Assembly (NCBI RefSeq): GCF_947259025.1
Contig: NZ_CAMYKO010000008.1
Span: 25,179-89,178, forward strand
Origin: an uncultured Methylophaga sp.
GTDB taxonomy: Bacteria > Pseudomonadota > Gammaproteobacteria > Nitrosococcales > Methylophagaceae
Direction: 5' to 3'
DNA length: 64,000 nt
A program made the translations under genes and the position numbers. Positions 44,381 through 54,853 of this stretch are shown here, in pieces (within the stretch, counting starts at the first letter, position 1; each line of letters begins with the position of its first letter). Under the pieces are notes generated by a model. The model worked only from the letters and a program-made list of their open reading frames with translations. It searched no databases and was not told where the DNA came from.

Positions 44381-45217
44381 ATGCTGCAAACCCAAGAAAT
44401 CAGTAGTTATGATTACCAGCGCTTTCGGCGCTTTCTGGAAGAAGCCTGCGGTATTCTGCTGGGTGAAGGCAAGCAGTATCTGATTGTCAGCCGGCTGACC
44501 CGATTGATGCGCGATGAGAATATTGTCAATCTGTCGGCATTGATGGGGGCGATTGAGAGAGGTCAGCCGCGGCATCTGCGTGATGCGGTCATTGATGCCA
44601 TGACGACTAATGAAACCTCTTGGTTTCGCGATGTCCAGCCGTTCGAAACACTTCAGCAAGTGGTGTTGCCGGAGATGGAGAAGCTGCGAGGCAGTCCACT
44701 GCGGATTTGGTCATCGGCCTGTTCATCCGGGCAGGAACCCTACACTATCAGCATGATTCTCAGCGAATACTGTCGCAAAACATCGGCTTCCAGACTGGCT
44801 GCCAGCCAGATTATTGCTACCGATATTTCCGCCTCCATGCTGAGCCAGGCCAAGCAAGCGCAGTATGAAAATGTGGCGCTGGGGCGGGGCTTGTCGGATG
44901 ACCGACGAAAGCAGTTCTTCAGACATGAGGGTGATAGCTGGCGGGTGGTGGATGAAGTCAGAAACCGGGTCAGTTTCCGTGAACAGAACCTGCTACAGGG
45001 CTTCAGCACGCTGGGCAAGTTCGACATTATTTTCTGTCGCAATGTGCTGATCTATTTCTCGGCTGAACGCAAGCAGGATATTTTGCAGCGCATGGCCCAG
45101 TCACTCAATCGGGGCGGCTACCTGTTTCTGGGCGCATCGGAAACTATCAGTGGCTACAGCGATGCCTTTGAACTGGTGCGCACGCCGTTTAGCACCATTT
45201 ACCGTCGCAAGGATTAG
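44381..45217 (+). CDS. cheR: CheR-type chemoreceptor glutamate methyltransferase
   Basis: A 278-residue CheR. The N-terminal helical domain (YDYQRFRRFLEEACGILLG) precedes the AdoMet-binding domain with RIWSSACSSGQEPYTISMIL, DIIFCRNVLIYF and GGYLFLGASETI, all family hallmarks. It would methylate glutamates on a chemoreceptor using AdoMet. No other chemotaxis genes are in the window, so the array it serves is encoded elsewhere. It converges on the DUF4126 gene with a one-base gap. Confidence 0.92.
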   Translation: MLQTQEISSYDYQRFRRFLEEACGILLGEGKQYLIVSRLTRLMRDENIVNLSALMGAIERGQPRHLRDAVIDAMTTNETSWFRDVQPFETLQQVVLPEMEKLRGSPLRIWSSACSSGQEPYTISMILSEYCRKTSASRLAASQIIATDISASMLSQAKQAQYENVALGRGLSDDRRKQFFRHEGDSWRVVDEVRNRVSFREQNLLQGFSTLGKFDIIFCRNVLIYFSAERKQDILQRMAQSLNRGGYLFLGASETISGYSDAFELVRTPFSTIYRRKD

Positions 45218-45218
45218 C

Positions 45219-45920
45219 TCAGCTTCGCTTGTCTTCAGCGTCGTTATGATGCTCGACAAAAGGAGGTTTCGCTTCAGGCTCATCAACCGTTGGCTTAATG
45301 TCACCATCAACAGCTGGCGCAGGATCACACAGGCCCAGCCAACTGCCAATTCTGCGGAACATGGCTTTAAGCAGACGCCAGAGCCGGGGCAGTAACCAAA
45401 CCATCAGTATCACGAACACCACCAGCGCAATCAGAAACAGCACAGGATGATTAAGCGCGGTCCACAAACCAGCGATAACCAGCAGATCCTCACCCACAGA
45501 GGCGCTCCAGTTGCTGACTGGTTCGGGTGAGGTATTGATCAGCAGGCGCCCGCCGGCTTTAGTGGCATGACTGCCGGCAGCCAGAGAGCCGCCGACCAGC
45601 GCGGCACTGAGTTCTACTGCAGGAGTGACATCGCCCACGGCGCTGGCCGCCAGCATGGCACCGGCGGGGATGCGGATAAAGGTGTGCAGGCTGTCCCAGC
45701 CCGAATCGACGCCGGGGACTTTATCAGCAAAAAACTCGACGCAATACATAAAGCCGGCCGCGGTCATCACCAGCGGATCGCTCAGCACCTGCAGTTCTTC
45801 AGGTAGCACGATATTGCCGGTCAGGCCCATGTAACCGAGCATAAATATGGTGGCATACAGATTGATACCACTGGCCCAGGCGGCCCCCATACTGAGCGCA
45901 ATAATATTGACGGCTTCCAT
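45219..45920 (-). CDS. DUF4126 family membrane protein
   Basis: A 233-residue protein with about four to five membrane segments, including one near the C terminus (PVLFLIALVVFVILMVWLLP). Its N-terminal core (ALSMGAAWASGINLYATIF, ADKVPGVDSGWDSLHTFIR, GGSLAAGSHATKAGGR) matches DUF4126, which has no known function. The tail is acidic and proline-rich. It is divergent from the NIF3 gene. Confidence 0.8.
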   Translation of the reverse strand: MEAVNIIALSMGAAWASGINLYATIFMLGYMGLTGNIVLPEELQVLSDPLVMTAAGFMYCVEFFADKVPGVDSGWDSLHTFIRIPAGAMLAASAVGDVTPAVELSAALVGGSLAAGSHATKAGGRLLINTSPEPVSNWSASVGEDLLVIAGLWTALNHPVLFLIALVVFVILMVWLLPRLWRLLKAMFRRIGSWLGLCDPAPAVDGDIKPTVDEPEAKPPFVEHHNDAEDKRS

Positions 45921-45987
45921 ACTGGTCTTCCTTCTTTTGCTATAGTGACGGCTTACTAACCTTGAGACCTTAGACAGGAATAGTTTG

Positions 45988-46746
45988 ATGATAACCCGAA
46001 CAGAACTTCTCGCCTATCTCGACGAGACGCTGGAGCCGGGCCGGTTTCAGGATTACTGTCCCAACGGACTACAGGTGGCGGGTAGACAGGAGATATCAAC
46101 GGTTATTTCCGGTGTCACTGCCAGTGAGGCTTTCCTGCAAGCCGCGATCGAGGCTGATGCTGATGCTGTTCTGGTTCACCACGGCTATTTCTGGCGTGGT
46201 GAAAATCAGCGCGTGACCGGTATGAAACAGCGTCGCCTGAAACTGCTGCTGGAAAATGATATCAATCTGATTGCCTACCACCTGCCGCTGGATGCGCATC
46301 CCCTGCTGGGGAATAACGCGCAACTGGCACAGGTTCTCGGTCTGGAAATTGATGGCAGAATGTCCGGTACCGGCGAGCCGGCGATCGGTGTTTGCGGTTG
46401 CCTGCCAGCGCCTCAGTCATTGTCTGCTTTTGCCGGCCATATTGAGCTCAAGCTCAATCGAAAACCGCTGGTGGTGAAAGGACACGAACGGCCGATTAAT
46501 ACGGTTGGCTGGTGTACCGGTGCCGCCCAGGGCTTTTTGCAACAAGCTGCCGAACTGGGGCTGGATGCGTTTATCAGCGGCGAAATTTCCGAACCGACTT
46601 TTCATACGGCAAAGGAGTTGGGGATAAACTATATTGCCGCCGGTCATCACGCGACCGAACGTTATGGGGTTCAGGCACTCGGCGAGGAACTGGCGCAGCG
46701 CTTTAATATCCGTCATCATTTCATTGATATTGATAACCCGGTCTAA
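45988..46746 (+). CDS. NIF3/YbgI family dinuclear metal protein
   Basis: A 252-residue NIF3-like protein (annotated in databases as 'GTP cyclohydrolase I type 2 homologue', an uncertain name). The metal ligands are in LVHHGYFWRG, NLIAYHLPLDAH and GHHATERYGVQ. E. coli YbgI forms a toroid hexamer; its reaction is not settled. AGGA is 8 bases before the ATG at 45988; a TTG just upstream (45985) is less likely. The YihY-family gene follows after 18 bp. Confidence 0.9.
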   Translation: MITRTELLAYLDETLEPGRFQDYCPNGLQVAGRQEISTVISGVTASEAFLQAAIEADADAVLVHHGYFWRGENQRVTGMKQRRLKLLLENDINLIAYHLPLDAHPLLGNNAQLAQVLGLEIDGRMSGTGEPAIGVCGCLPAPQSLSAFAGHIELKLNRKPLVVKGHERPINTVGWCTGAAQGFLQQAAELGLDAFISGEISEPTFHTAKELGINYIAAGHHATERYGVQALGEELAQRFNIRHHFIDIDNPV

Positions 46747-46764
46747 AAGGAATACAGCCCGAGT

Positions 46765-48126
46765 ATGATGCAGCATTATCAAAAACAAGTGGAAGCTAAG
46801 CTGGAACAGCTTCGTTATTTCCTGGAAACCGGCCTCTGGCAGGATATCCCGCCGCAAGCCAATCCACTGAAAAAACTGTGGCTCAACTTCCTGCGTGTGA
46901 CCTACATCATGATCAGGGAACTGGCGACCGGTGAACTCAACCTGCGGGCCATGAGCCTGGTGTTTACTACCCTGCTGTCGCTGGTACCGCTGATTGCGGT
47001 GGCATTTTCGGTGCTGAAAGCCTTCGGGGTTCACAATCAGATGGAGCCGGTTTTGTTGGGGCTCTTGGAACCACTGGGTGAACGCGGGCCGGAAATTACC
47101 GCCAATATCATCAACTTTGTGCAGAACGTCAAAGTCGGCGTGTTGGGCTCGGTCGGTATTGCCATGTTGTTCTACACCATTATTGCGCTGGTGCAGAAAA
47201 TCGAAAATGCCTTTAATTTCGTCTGGCGGGTCAAACGCTCGCGTTCTCTGGCCCGGCGTTTTACCGATTACCTCAGTGTGGTGATGATTGGCCCGGTACT
47301 GGTGTTTTCTGCCTTGGGTCTGGCCGCCACCGTACTGAACCATGAAGTGGTACAGTCAATGCGCCAGATAGAGCCGTTCGGCACGCTGATTTTTGTCGGT
47401 ACCAAACTGCTGCCTTACGTGATGATTATTCTGGCGTTTACCTTTCTTTATAAATTTATTCCCAATACCAAGGTGAAGCTAAGTCCTGCCCTGGTCGGCG
47501 CCACCGTGGCCGGCGTGTTGTGGATTTCCATCGGTACGCTGTTTGCCTCTTTCGTGGCCTCATCATCGAATTACACGGCGATCTACTCCAGTTTTGCCAT
47601 ACTGTTTTTCTTTATGATCTGGCTCTATCTGGCCTGGTTTATTTTGCTGACCGGTTCTCAGGTAGCGTTTTATCTGCAGCACCCCAAGCTGGTGCAATTG
47701 GCCGGTAAACCACTGACTCTGAGCCCAAGGCTGCGGGAAAGAGAAGGCCTGTGGTTGATGGCGGTCATTGCCAAACGATTCTGCAATAAGCAGCCACCGT
47801 TGACCGTGCAGCAACTGGAAGAGCAGACCGGCCTGACCAATAACGCCCTTCAGGACTTGCTCACCAGCCTGGAGAAAGGCGGCTTGCTGGTTGAACTGGC
47901 CGGTGATGAAACCCGCTATGTGCCGGCCCAGGATCTGGATTCGATTCGGGTGGCGGCCATTATGCATTGTCTGCGCACGGCGGAAGAGAACGGCAACTTC
48001 AATCTTAAAAACCTTGCTGATAAGGGCGTGACGGAGCTATTGCAGTCAATCAGTGATGCCCAGTCCGAAGTAGTGAGGGATATCACCCTGAAGCAACTGG
48101 CCCAGGAAAAAATTAGCCATGAGTGA
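46765..48126 (+). CDS. YihY/UPF0761 family membrane protein
   Basis: A 453-residue inner-membrane protein. The N-terminal ~290 residues hold about six membrane segments of the YihY ('RNase BN-like') family, with LRAMSLVFTTLLSLVPLIAV and SAIYSSFAILFFFMIWLYLAW-type helices. The C-terminal ~150 residues are soluble and resemble a winged-helix-like domain (PLTVQQLEEQTGLTNNAL). YihY was once called RNase BN, which is not supported. The end overlaps coaBC by 8 bp, so the two are coupled. Confidence 0.88.
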   Translation: MMQHYQKQVEAKLEQLRYFLETGLWQDIPPQANPLKKLWLNFLRVTYIMIRELATGELNLRAMSLVFTTLLSLVPLIAVAFSVLKAFGVHNQMEPVLLGLLEPLGERGPEITANIINFVQNVKVGVLGSVGIAMLFYTIIALVQKIENAFNFVWRVKRSRSLARRFTDYLSVVMIGPVLVFSALGLAATVLNHEVVQSMRQIEPFGTLIFVGTKLLPYVMIILAFTFLYKFIPNTKVKLSPALVGATVAGVLWISIGTLFASFVASSSNYTAIYSSFAILFFFMIWLYLAWFILLTGSQVAFYLQHPKLVQLAGKPLTLSPRLREREGLWLMAVIAKRFCNKQPPLTVQQLEEQTGLTNNALQDLLTSLEKGGLLVELAGDETRYVPAQDLDSIRVAAIMHCLRTAEENGNFNLKNLADKGVTELLQSISDAQSEVVRDITLKQLAQEKISHE

Positions 48127-49345
48127 CAGTCCGCTGGCCGGAAAACAGATCGTGGTCGGCGTCAGTGGCAGTATTGCGGCCTATAAAAGTGCTGATCTGA
48201 TCCGGCGTCTGCGCGACGAGGGCGTTGAAGTCCGGGTGGTGATGACGCAGGGCGCCACTGAGTTTATTACGCCTCTGACACTGCAAAGTCTCAGTGGCCA
48301 CCCGGTTGCAATTGAGTTACTGGACGCCGACCAGGAGTCGGCGATGGGCCATATTGCACTGGCTCGTTGGGCAGACTGGATACTGATTGCTCCGGCCAGT
48401 GCTGACACGATTGCTCGCCTGGTGCAGGGGCGAGCCGATGACTTGTTGATGGCCCTCTGTCTGGCGAGTGAAGCACCGATCGCCGTGGCACCGGCAATGA
48501 ATAACAAAATGTGGTCCAACCCGGCCACCCAGGATAATCTGAACCAGTTACGCCAGCGCGGCGTGCAGCTTATCGGTCCGGGCAGTGGTGACCAGGCTTG
48601 CGGCGAGCAGGGCGAAGGCCGCCTGCTGGAACCGCTGGACATTGTCGCGGCGATGAAACAACTGGCAGTACCCGGCCTTTTGCAGGGAAGACATGTTTTG
48701 ATCACCGCAGGCCCTACCTATGAGCCAATCGACCCGGTGCGTTTTATCGGCAACCGCAGTTCCGGCAAAATGGGCTTTGCTATGGCGCAGGCCGCTCAGC
48801 AGGCGGGGGCGGAAGTGACCCTGATTGCCGGGCCAGTCGCTTTATCAACCCCGAGCGGTGTTCGGCGGGTGGATGTGGAGACGGCCGAGCAAATGCGTGA
48901 GGCGGTACTGCGCTCTGTGGCTGGCAAGGCTATTTTTATCAGCTGCGCCGCGGTTTCAGATTTTCGTCCGCTCAGCAGTGAGAGCGAAAAGATCAAAAAA
49001 GCCACTCATGACACATTGATGCTGGAACTGGCACCAACAGTGGATATTGTTTCTGAGGTAGCAACTGGCGACAATAGACCGGACTTTGTTGTGGGGTTTG
49101 CTGCAGAAACCCGTCATGTTGCCGATTATGCCCGTGACAAACTGAAGCGCAAAAAGCTGGATATGATCGCCGCCAATGAAGTCGGCGAGGGCAAGGGCTT
49201 TGCCGCCGACGACAACGCCTTGCAGGTGATCTGGGCCGATGGCAGTCAGACACTGCCTTTAGCGCCGAAACCGCAGCTGGCACGTGATTTAATGACTCTG
49301 ATAATAAGACAATTCGATGCAAAAAATTCAACTGAAAATTCTTGA
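48119..49345 (+). CDS. coaBC: Bifunctional phosphopantothenoylcysteine decarboxylase/synthetase
   Basis: A 408-residue enzyme that catalyses two steps of coenzyme A synthesis. The N-terminal flavoprotein CoaC domain (~1-185) has [19 protein letters not shown] and [13 protein letters not shown]. The C-terminal CoaB domain (~190-400) has [30 protein letters not shown] and [13 protein letters not shown]. The ATG lies inside the end of the upstream gene with AGGAAAA nearby. It overlaps dut by 29 bp. The order coaBC-dut-algC-argB is conserved in Pseudomonas. Confidence 0.96.
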   Translation: MSDSPLAGKQIVVGVSGSIAAYKSADLIRRLRDEGVEVRVVMTQGATEFITPLTLQSLSGHPVAIELLDADQESAMGHIALARWADWILIAPASADTIARLVQGRADDLLMALCLASEAPIAVAPAMNNKMWSNPATQDNLNQLRQRGVQLIGPGSGDQACGEQGEGRLLEPLDIVAAMKQLAVPGLLQGRHVLITAGPTYEPIDPVRFIGNRSSGKMGFAMAQAAQQAGAEVTLIAGPVALSTPSGVRRVDVETAEQMREAVLRSVAGKAIFISCAAVSDFRPLSSESEKIKKATHDTLMLELAPTVDIVSEVATGDNRPDFVVGFAAETRHVADYARDKLKRKKLDMIAANEVGEGKGFAADDNALQVIWADGSQTLPLAPKPQLARDLMTLIIRQFDAKNSTENS

Positions 49346-49772
49346 CTCACGACTGGGTGACAGCATTGAGCTGCCCAACTACGCCACCGAGGGATCGGCG
49401 GGGCTGGATCTGCGTGCCTGCCTGGACGAAGCCATTACTTTGCAGCCGGGAGAAACCACATTAATCCCCACCGGGCTGGCTATCCATATCGACGATCCCA
49501 GCCTGGCTGCTGTGCTGCTACCGCGTTCCGGTCTGGGCCACAAGCATGGCATTGTGCTGGGCAACCTGGTGGGCCTGATCGACAGTGATTACCAGGGCCA
49601 GGTCTTTGTTTCCTGTTGGAATCGTGGGCAGCAGGCATTTGAGATCAATATCGGTGAACGTATCGCACAGATGGTGTTTGTGCCTGTTGTCCAGGTGGGC
49701 TTTGAGCAGGTCGAGGAATTTAGCGCCTCAGAGCGCGGCACCGGCGGTTTCGGGCATACCGGCAGGGACTGA
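49317..49772 (+). CDS. dut: Deoxyuridine 5'-triphosphate nucleotidohydrolase
   Basis: A 151-residue trimeric dUTPase that hydrolyses dUTP to dUMP, keeping uracil out of DNA. All five motifs are seen: [46 protein letters not shown] and the C-terminal [10 protein letters not shown] arm. The start is inside the end of coaBC. Confidence 0.97.
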   Translation: MQKIQLKILDSRLGDSIELPNYATEGSAGLDLRACLDEAITLQPGETTLIPTGLAIHIDDPSLAAVLLPRSGLGHKHGIVLGNLVGLIDSDYQGQVFVSCWNRGQQAFEINIGERIAQMVFVPVVQVGFEQVEEFSASERGTGGFGHTGRD

Positions 49773-49794
49773 TGCAAAATTAAAGGAAGGGTAT

Positions 49795-52680
49795 ATGGGC
49801 ATGACTCACTTTGAAAAGCTGGCGATTCGACTGCGTGCTAGGCCTGTCAGTGTAGCTCTGTTGCTGATAGCAGTAGTGCTGCTGTTTATGCTCTTTCTGA
49901 GCCAGTACCAAAATGATGGTGCCAATGACGAAGCCAAGTTGACACAGGTGGGGCAGTCTCTATTACAGGCCAAACAGTCGCGCCTGGAAGATCAGATAAC
50001 ACTCTACCGTGACTGGCTGACTGCAATTAGCAGCTGGCAGGGCACGCAGGCGCTAATGAGCAACCCGCAAGCCGATATCAGTCAATGGCAACAAACACTG
50101 AAAACCCTGGTGCCGGGGTTGCAGCATGCCTGTGTGTTTGAGCAGGACTTGCTCACCCCGGAGTCCAATTGTATGCCCATGACTTACGTGTCGCTCGATA
50201 TCATGCGCTCATTGGATAATATGCAGCCATCAGATCTGGTGGTAATCAACAAAGCCTCGGAACCCAGTCACATTCTGCTCGCCAGCCAGCTTGATGGCGC
50301 CGACCGTGCAGAACCGGCCAAGTTGCTGCTGGCGCTGAATCCAGAGATGCTACTCAACGGTATGGAACAGAATCCCATTGACAGCGTGTACATTGAACTG
50401 GTGCAGGGTGAAGAAGCACGCAAAGCACTCAAGACATTTGGCAACGCCGCCCTTAAACAGGGCGAGCCGGTGCAAGTCTCGGCCATCAAAGGTAGTCACT
50501 GGCAATTAAGACTGTGGATTGGCGCTGCGGAATCCACCAAGAACTGGCCGTTCCTAATCTCCATCATTCTGGTGGTGGCGATTTTCTGGCTGCTCAGAGA
50601 ACTCTGGTACAACAAAACTCTGCGTCATGACAGTGGCACGCTGGAAGAACAGTTGTCGGATCTGCAGCAATTAACCATGCGTAATTATTACCCGCTGATC
50701 AACCCTGAACTGAGCTATATCAGTCAGACCATTCATCAGATTGGTATTCCTAAACGCAAGCAGGCTCCAGTCAAAACCAAGTCACCAGACACTGATCAAG
50801 CTGTTGATGACAGCGCTCCGGTACAGTCGGAAGAGAGGCAGATACCGACAGTGGAAGAGAGCGCGGAAGCGCCGGAATCAGCGGAACAGGAACCGTTTGA
50901 TGAGTTTGACAGCGAGTCCTTTGATAACGCACTCACAGAGGATGACGATGAGGCTGAGAAAGTCGTTGAGGACCACATCATTGAATACGATCAGGTCAGT
51001 CCCGATGATGCCCGCGAGCAGAGTCTGAAAGCCCATGAGTCGGCACAGTCAGTACGTTACGAAGCCAGACCTGATACTGATATGGTCGATTTCAACACAC
51101 ATGAGGAAACCCTTAATCTGGATGATTCCTTAGACTCTGAGCCTGGCGAACAGGAACTCACCCTCAATCTTGATATCGATGATGAGCAGGAGCTGCTCCA
51201 GGATGACGAAACCAAAGCCGATGAAGTGCTCAGCGCTGAACAAGATGTTTCTGCTGAACTGACCGAACAGGCCGAGCAGAGCGAACAAAGCGCTAAATCC
51301 GATGCTGTGCTGCCGGATCAGGCGATATTCAGGAAATATGATATCCGCGGTGTTGTTGGCGAGCAGTTGACGGTACCCGTGATGCGCCAGCTGGGCCGTG
51401 CTGTGGGCAGTATTCTGGTCGAAAGTGGCTATGCAGATTTAAATGTAGGCTGCGATGCCAGGCTCAGTAGTCCGCCCTTAACCAAGGCCTTTATCCGTGG
51501 TGTGCTCAGTACCGGGTGTAACGTGATGGACCTGGGACAGGTACCGACGCCGCTGCTGTATTTTGCCAATGAAGCGACAGGGGTTCGTTCCGGTGCCATG
51601 ATTACCGGTAGCCATAACCCCACTGACTTTAACGGTCTGAAACTGGTTATCAACGGCAAGGCCCTGCTGGGAGAGGAAATTACCGCCATCTTCCAACGCA
51701 TCAAAGATGATCGTTTCACCAAGGGTGAGGGCATGCTGCAGGATGCAGAGGTTTTCGAGAACTATCTGCAAAAAGTGCAGGAAGAAATCAAACCGGCCCG
51801 TCAGTTGTCGGTTGTGGTCGACTGCGGCAACAGCGTTGCCGGCAAATTCCTGCCCAAATTGCTGCGTAATGTGGGCTGCAAGGTCATCGAGCTGTATTGT
51901 GATGTTGATGGCCGTTTCCCCAATCACCACCCAGACCCCGGCCAGCCGGCAAACCTCGTCGCCTTGCAGCAGATGGTTAAGTCCAGCAAGGCGGATCTTG
52001 GCATTGCCGTTGATGGCGACGCGGACAGGCTGGGCGTGGTGGATAATCAAGGCAAAATTATTTGGCCTGATCGAGTGCTGGGCATCTTCGCACAGCAATT
52101 GCTGGAACATCAAAACGGCGCCACCGTTTTATTCGATATCAAGTGCAGCAACCTGATTCAGCAGATCGTTGAAGCAGCGGGTGGCAAAGCGCTGATGGTG
52201 CCGGCAGGCCACTCGGTGATTAAAGCCGAGATGCAGCAGACCGGGGCCATGCTGGCCGGGGAAATGACTGGCCATTTCTTCTTTAAGGACCGTTGGTATG
52301 GCTTTGATGATGCCATGTACGCCGCCTGTCGCCTGCTGGAATTATTGTCACAGTCAGCTCAGAGCAGTGCAGAACTGTTCGCCACTATCCCGGAGAACGC
52401 CTCCACCCCGGAAATTATTATTCGCCTGCCTCAGGCCGGCGTTCATGATATTGTTAGCCGCTTTGCCCAACACTACGATGCCAGTTCGGCAACGATCAAC
52501 GAAATCGACGGGGTGCGGGTCGACTTTGAAGATGGCTGGGGCTTAATCAGAGCCTCCAATACAATGCCAGCCATTTCGCTGCGCTTTGAAGCCAGTAGCG
52601 AGGAGCGGCTGAAAGCAATAAAACAGTCTTTTCAGGAAACATTGCGGGAGCTGTCACCGCAGTCCCGGATTAATTTTTAA
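49795..52680 (+). CDS. algC: Membrane-anchored phosphomannomutase/phosphoglucomutase
   Basis: A 961-residue protein. The N-terminal part has two membrane segments (~17-38 and ~249-270) enclosing a ~210-residue, presumably periplasmic, domain. A long acidic linker follows (~290-505), then a complete alpha-D-phosphohexomutase domain (~508-961). Its motifs are the phosphoserine loop ITGSHNPTDFNGLK, the metal loop DGDADRLGVV, the sugar loop GEMTGHFFF and the phosphate site RASNTMPAISLRFEA. It makes mannose-1-P or glucose-1-P for LPS and exopolysaccharide. The ATG at 49795 has AAGGAAGG just upstream; the open frame extending into dut is not used. Some Pseudomonas AlgC proteins carry a similar extension. 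Confidence 0.9.
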   Translation: MGMTHFEKLAIRLRARPVSVALLLIAVVLLFMLFLSQYQNDGANDEAKLTQVGQSLLQAKQSRLEDQITLYRDWLTAISSWQGTQALMSNPQADISQWQQTLKTLVPGLQHACVFEQDLLTPESNCMPMTYVSLDIMRSLDNMQPSDLVVINKASEPSHILLASQLDGADRAEPAKLLLALNPEMLLNGMEQNPIDSVYIELVQGEEARKALKTFGNAALKQGEPVQVSAIKGSHWQLRLWIGAAESTKNWPFLISIILVVAIFWLLRELWYNKTLRHDSGTLEEQLSDLQQLTMRNYYPLINPELSYISQTIHQIGIPKRKQAPVKTKSPDTDQAVDDSAPVQSEERQIPTVEESAEAPESAEQEPFDEFDSESFDNALTEDDDEAEKVVEDHIIEYDQVSPDDAREQSLKAHESAQSVRYEARPDTDMVDFNTHEETLNLDDSLDSEPGEQELTLNLDIDDEQELLQDDETKADEVLSAEQDVSAELTEQAEQSEQSAKSDAVLPDQAIFRKYDIRGVVGEQLTVPVMRQLGRAVGSILVESGYADLNVGCDARLSSPPLTKAFIRGVLSTGCNVMDLGQVPTPLLYFANEATGVRSGAMITGSHNPTDFNGLKLVINGKALLGEEITAIFQRIKDDRFTKGEGMLQDAEVFENYLQKVQEEIKPARQLSVVVDCGNSVAGKFLPKLLRNVGCKVIELYCDVDGRFPNHHPDPGQPANLVALQQMVKSSKADLGIAVDGDADRLGVVDNQGKIIWPDRVLGIFAQQLLEHQNGATVLFDIKCSNLIQQIVEAAGGKALMVPAGHSVIKAEMQQTGAMLAGEMTGHFFFKDRWYGFDDAMYAACRLLELLSQSAQSSAELFATIPENASTPEIIIRLPQAGVHDIVSRFAQHYDASSATINEIDGVRVDFEDGWGLIRASNTMPAISLRFEASSEERLKAIKQSFQETLRELSPQSRINF

Positions 52681-54214
<1,534 letters not shown>

Positions 54215-54218
<4 letters not shown>

Positions 54219-54670
54219 TCAAAGTTTGTTTGATTGGCGCAGATGTGGAAAAAGAGAAAAGCCTGCTCGAAAGTCAGTCGGGTATTTTTCTGAAGCGGAT
54301 TCCTATCGCCAGCCTGGATGAAATGCTTGATGACATTGCCATCAATACCCCCGACATTCTGGTGATTTCGGATGTCTGTGGCAAAATTGATGCAGACAGC
54401 CTCTGCCTGCACACCTATATGCTCAACCCGGCCATTAGAACGCTGATCATCACCGCAGAGGATGCTGATTACCAGCGGCTTGAAAATACTGGCTTCAGCT
54501 CGAAGGGCTTTATGCTGCATGAGCAGCGGCATGCCATCGTGCGCGCCGTTCGGGTGATGCACGACGGAGAGGCCTGGCTGTCCCGCAAACTGGTGACTGC
54601 CGTAATGGATCATCTTGCCAGCAGTTCTCTGGCTGCAAAGAGAAAACCCCGCCTGATTAATAATAAGTGA
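54215..54670 (+). CDS. Receiver-domain protein lacking the expected LuxR-type DNA-binding domain
   Basis: A 151-residue protein. It has a receiver-like fold (MIKVCLIGADVEKEK, the phosphoacceptor position D53 in ILVISDVCGK, TLIITAEDAD). It then shows the linker typical of NarL/LuxR regulators (IVRAVRVMHDGEAWLSRKLV). It ends after a short basic tail, with no helix-turn-helix. The sequence that follows in all forward frames does not supply one, so this is not a simple frameshift. The start ATG overlaps the slmA stop. It immediately precedes the giant adhesin gene and may be a regulator or a decayed one. Confidence 0.7.
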
Positions 54671-54748
54671 CTCCCAGTGTCAGAACCTGACCTTGATTGT
54701 CTTATTTTCACTGCTTCACACACAATCGCCAGATTTAATTTCAAACAC

Positions 54749-54825
54749 TGTACTAAAGTACAATAGACCCCGCTCTTCCAGCTTGTCAGTATTGACCCCG
54801 ACTATGAACAGGATCTGTCCTGTTC
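54749..54825 (+). promoter_or_regulatory. Leader region of the adhesin gene with two inverted repeats
   Basis: TGTACTAAAGTACA at 54749-54762 (5 bp arms) overlaps a possible -10 TACAAT at 54759-54764 with no good -35. GAACAGGA (54806-54813) and TCCTGTTC (54818-54825) form an 8 bp hairpin with a 4-base loop, 28 bases before the adhesin ATG. Either could be an operator or leader structure. Confidence 0.35.
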
Positions 54826-54853
54826 TACGGAACAAACACTCTGGGAGAGAACA

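Noticed and set aside
46417..47343. 308-codon minus-strand frame across the NIF3 and YihY genes
   Set aside because: It is shared between two well-supported genes on the other strand and rich in His/Gln, typical of a shadow frame.
49585..49794. N-terminal extension of algC into dut
   Set aside because: It is an off-frame reading of dut; the ATG at 49795 has a strong ribosome site and is followed directly by the membrane segment.
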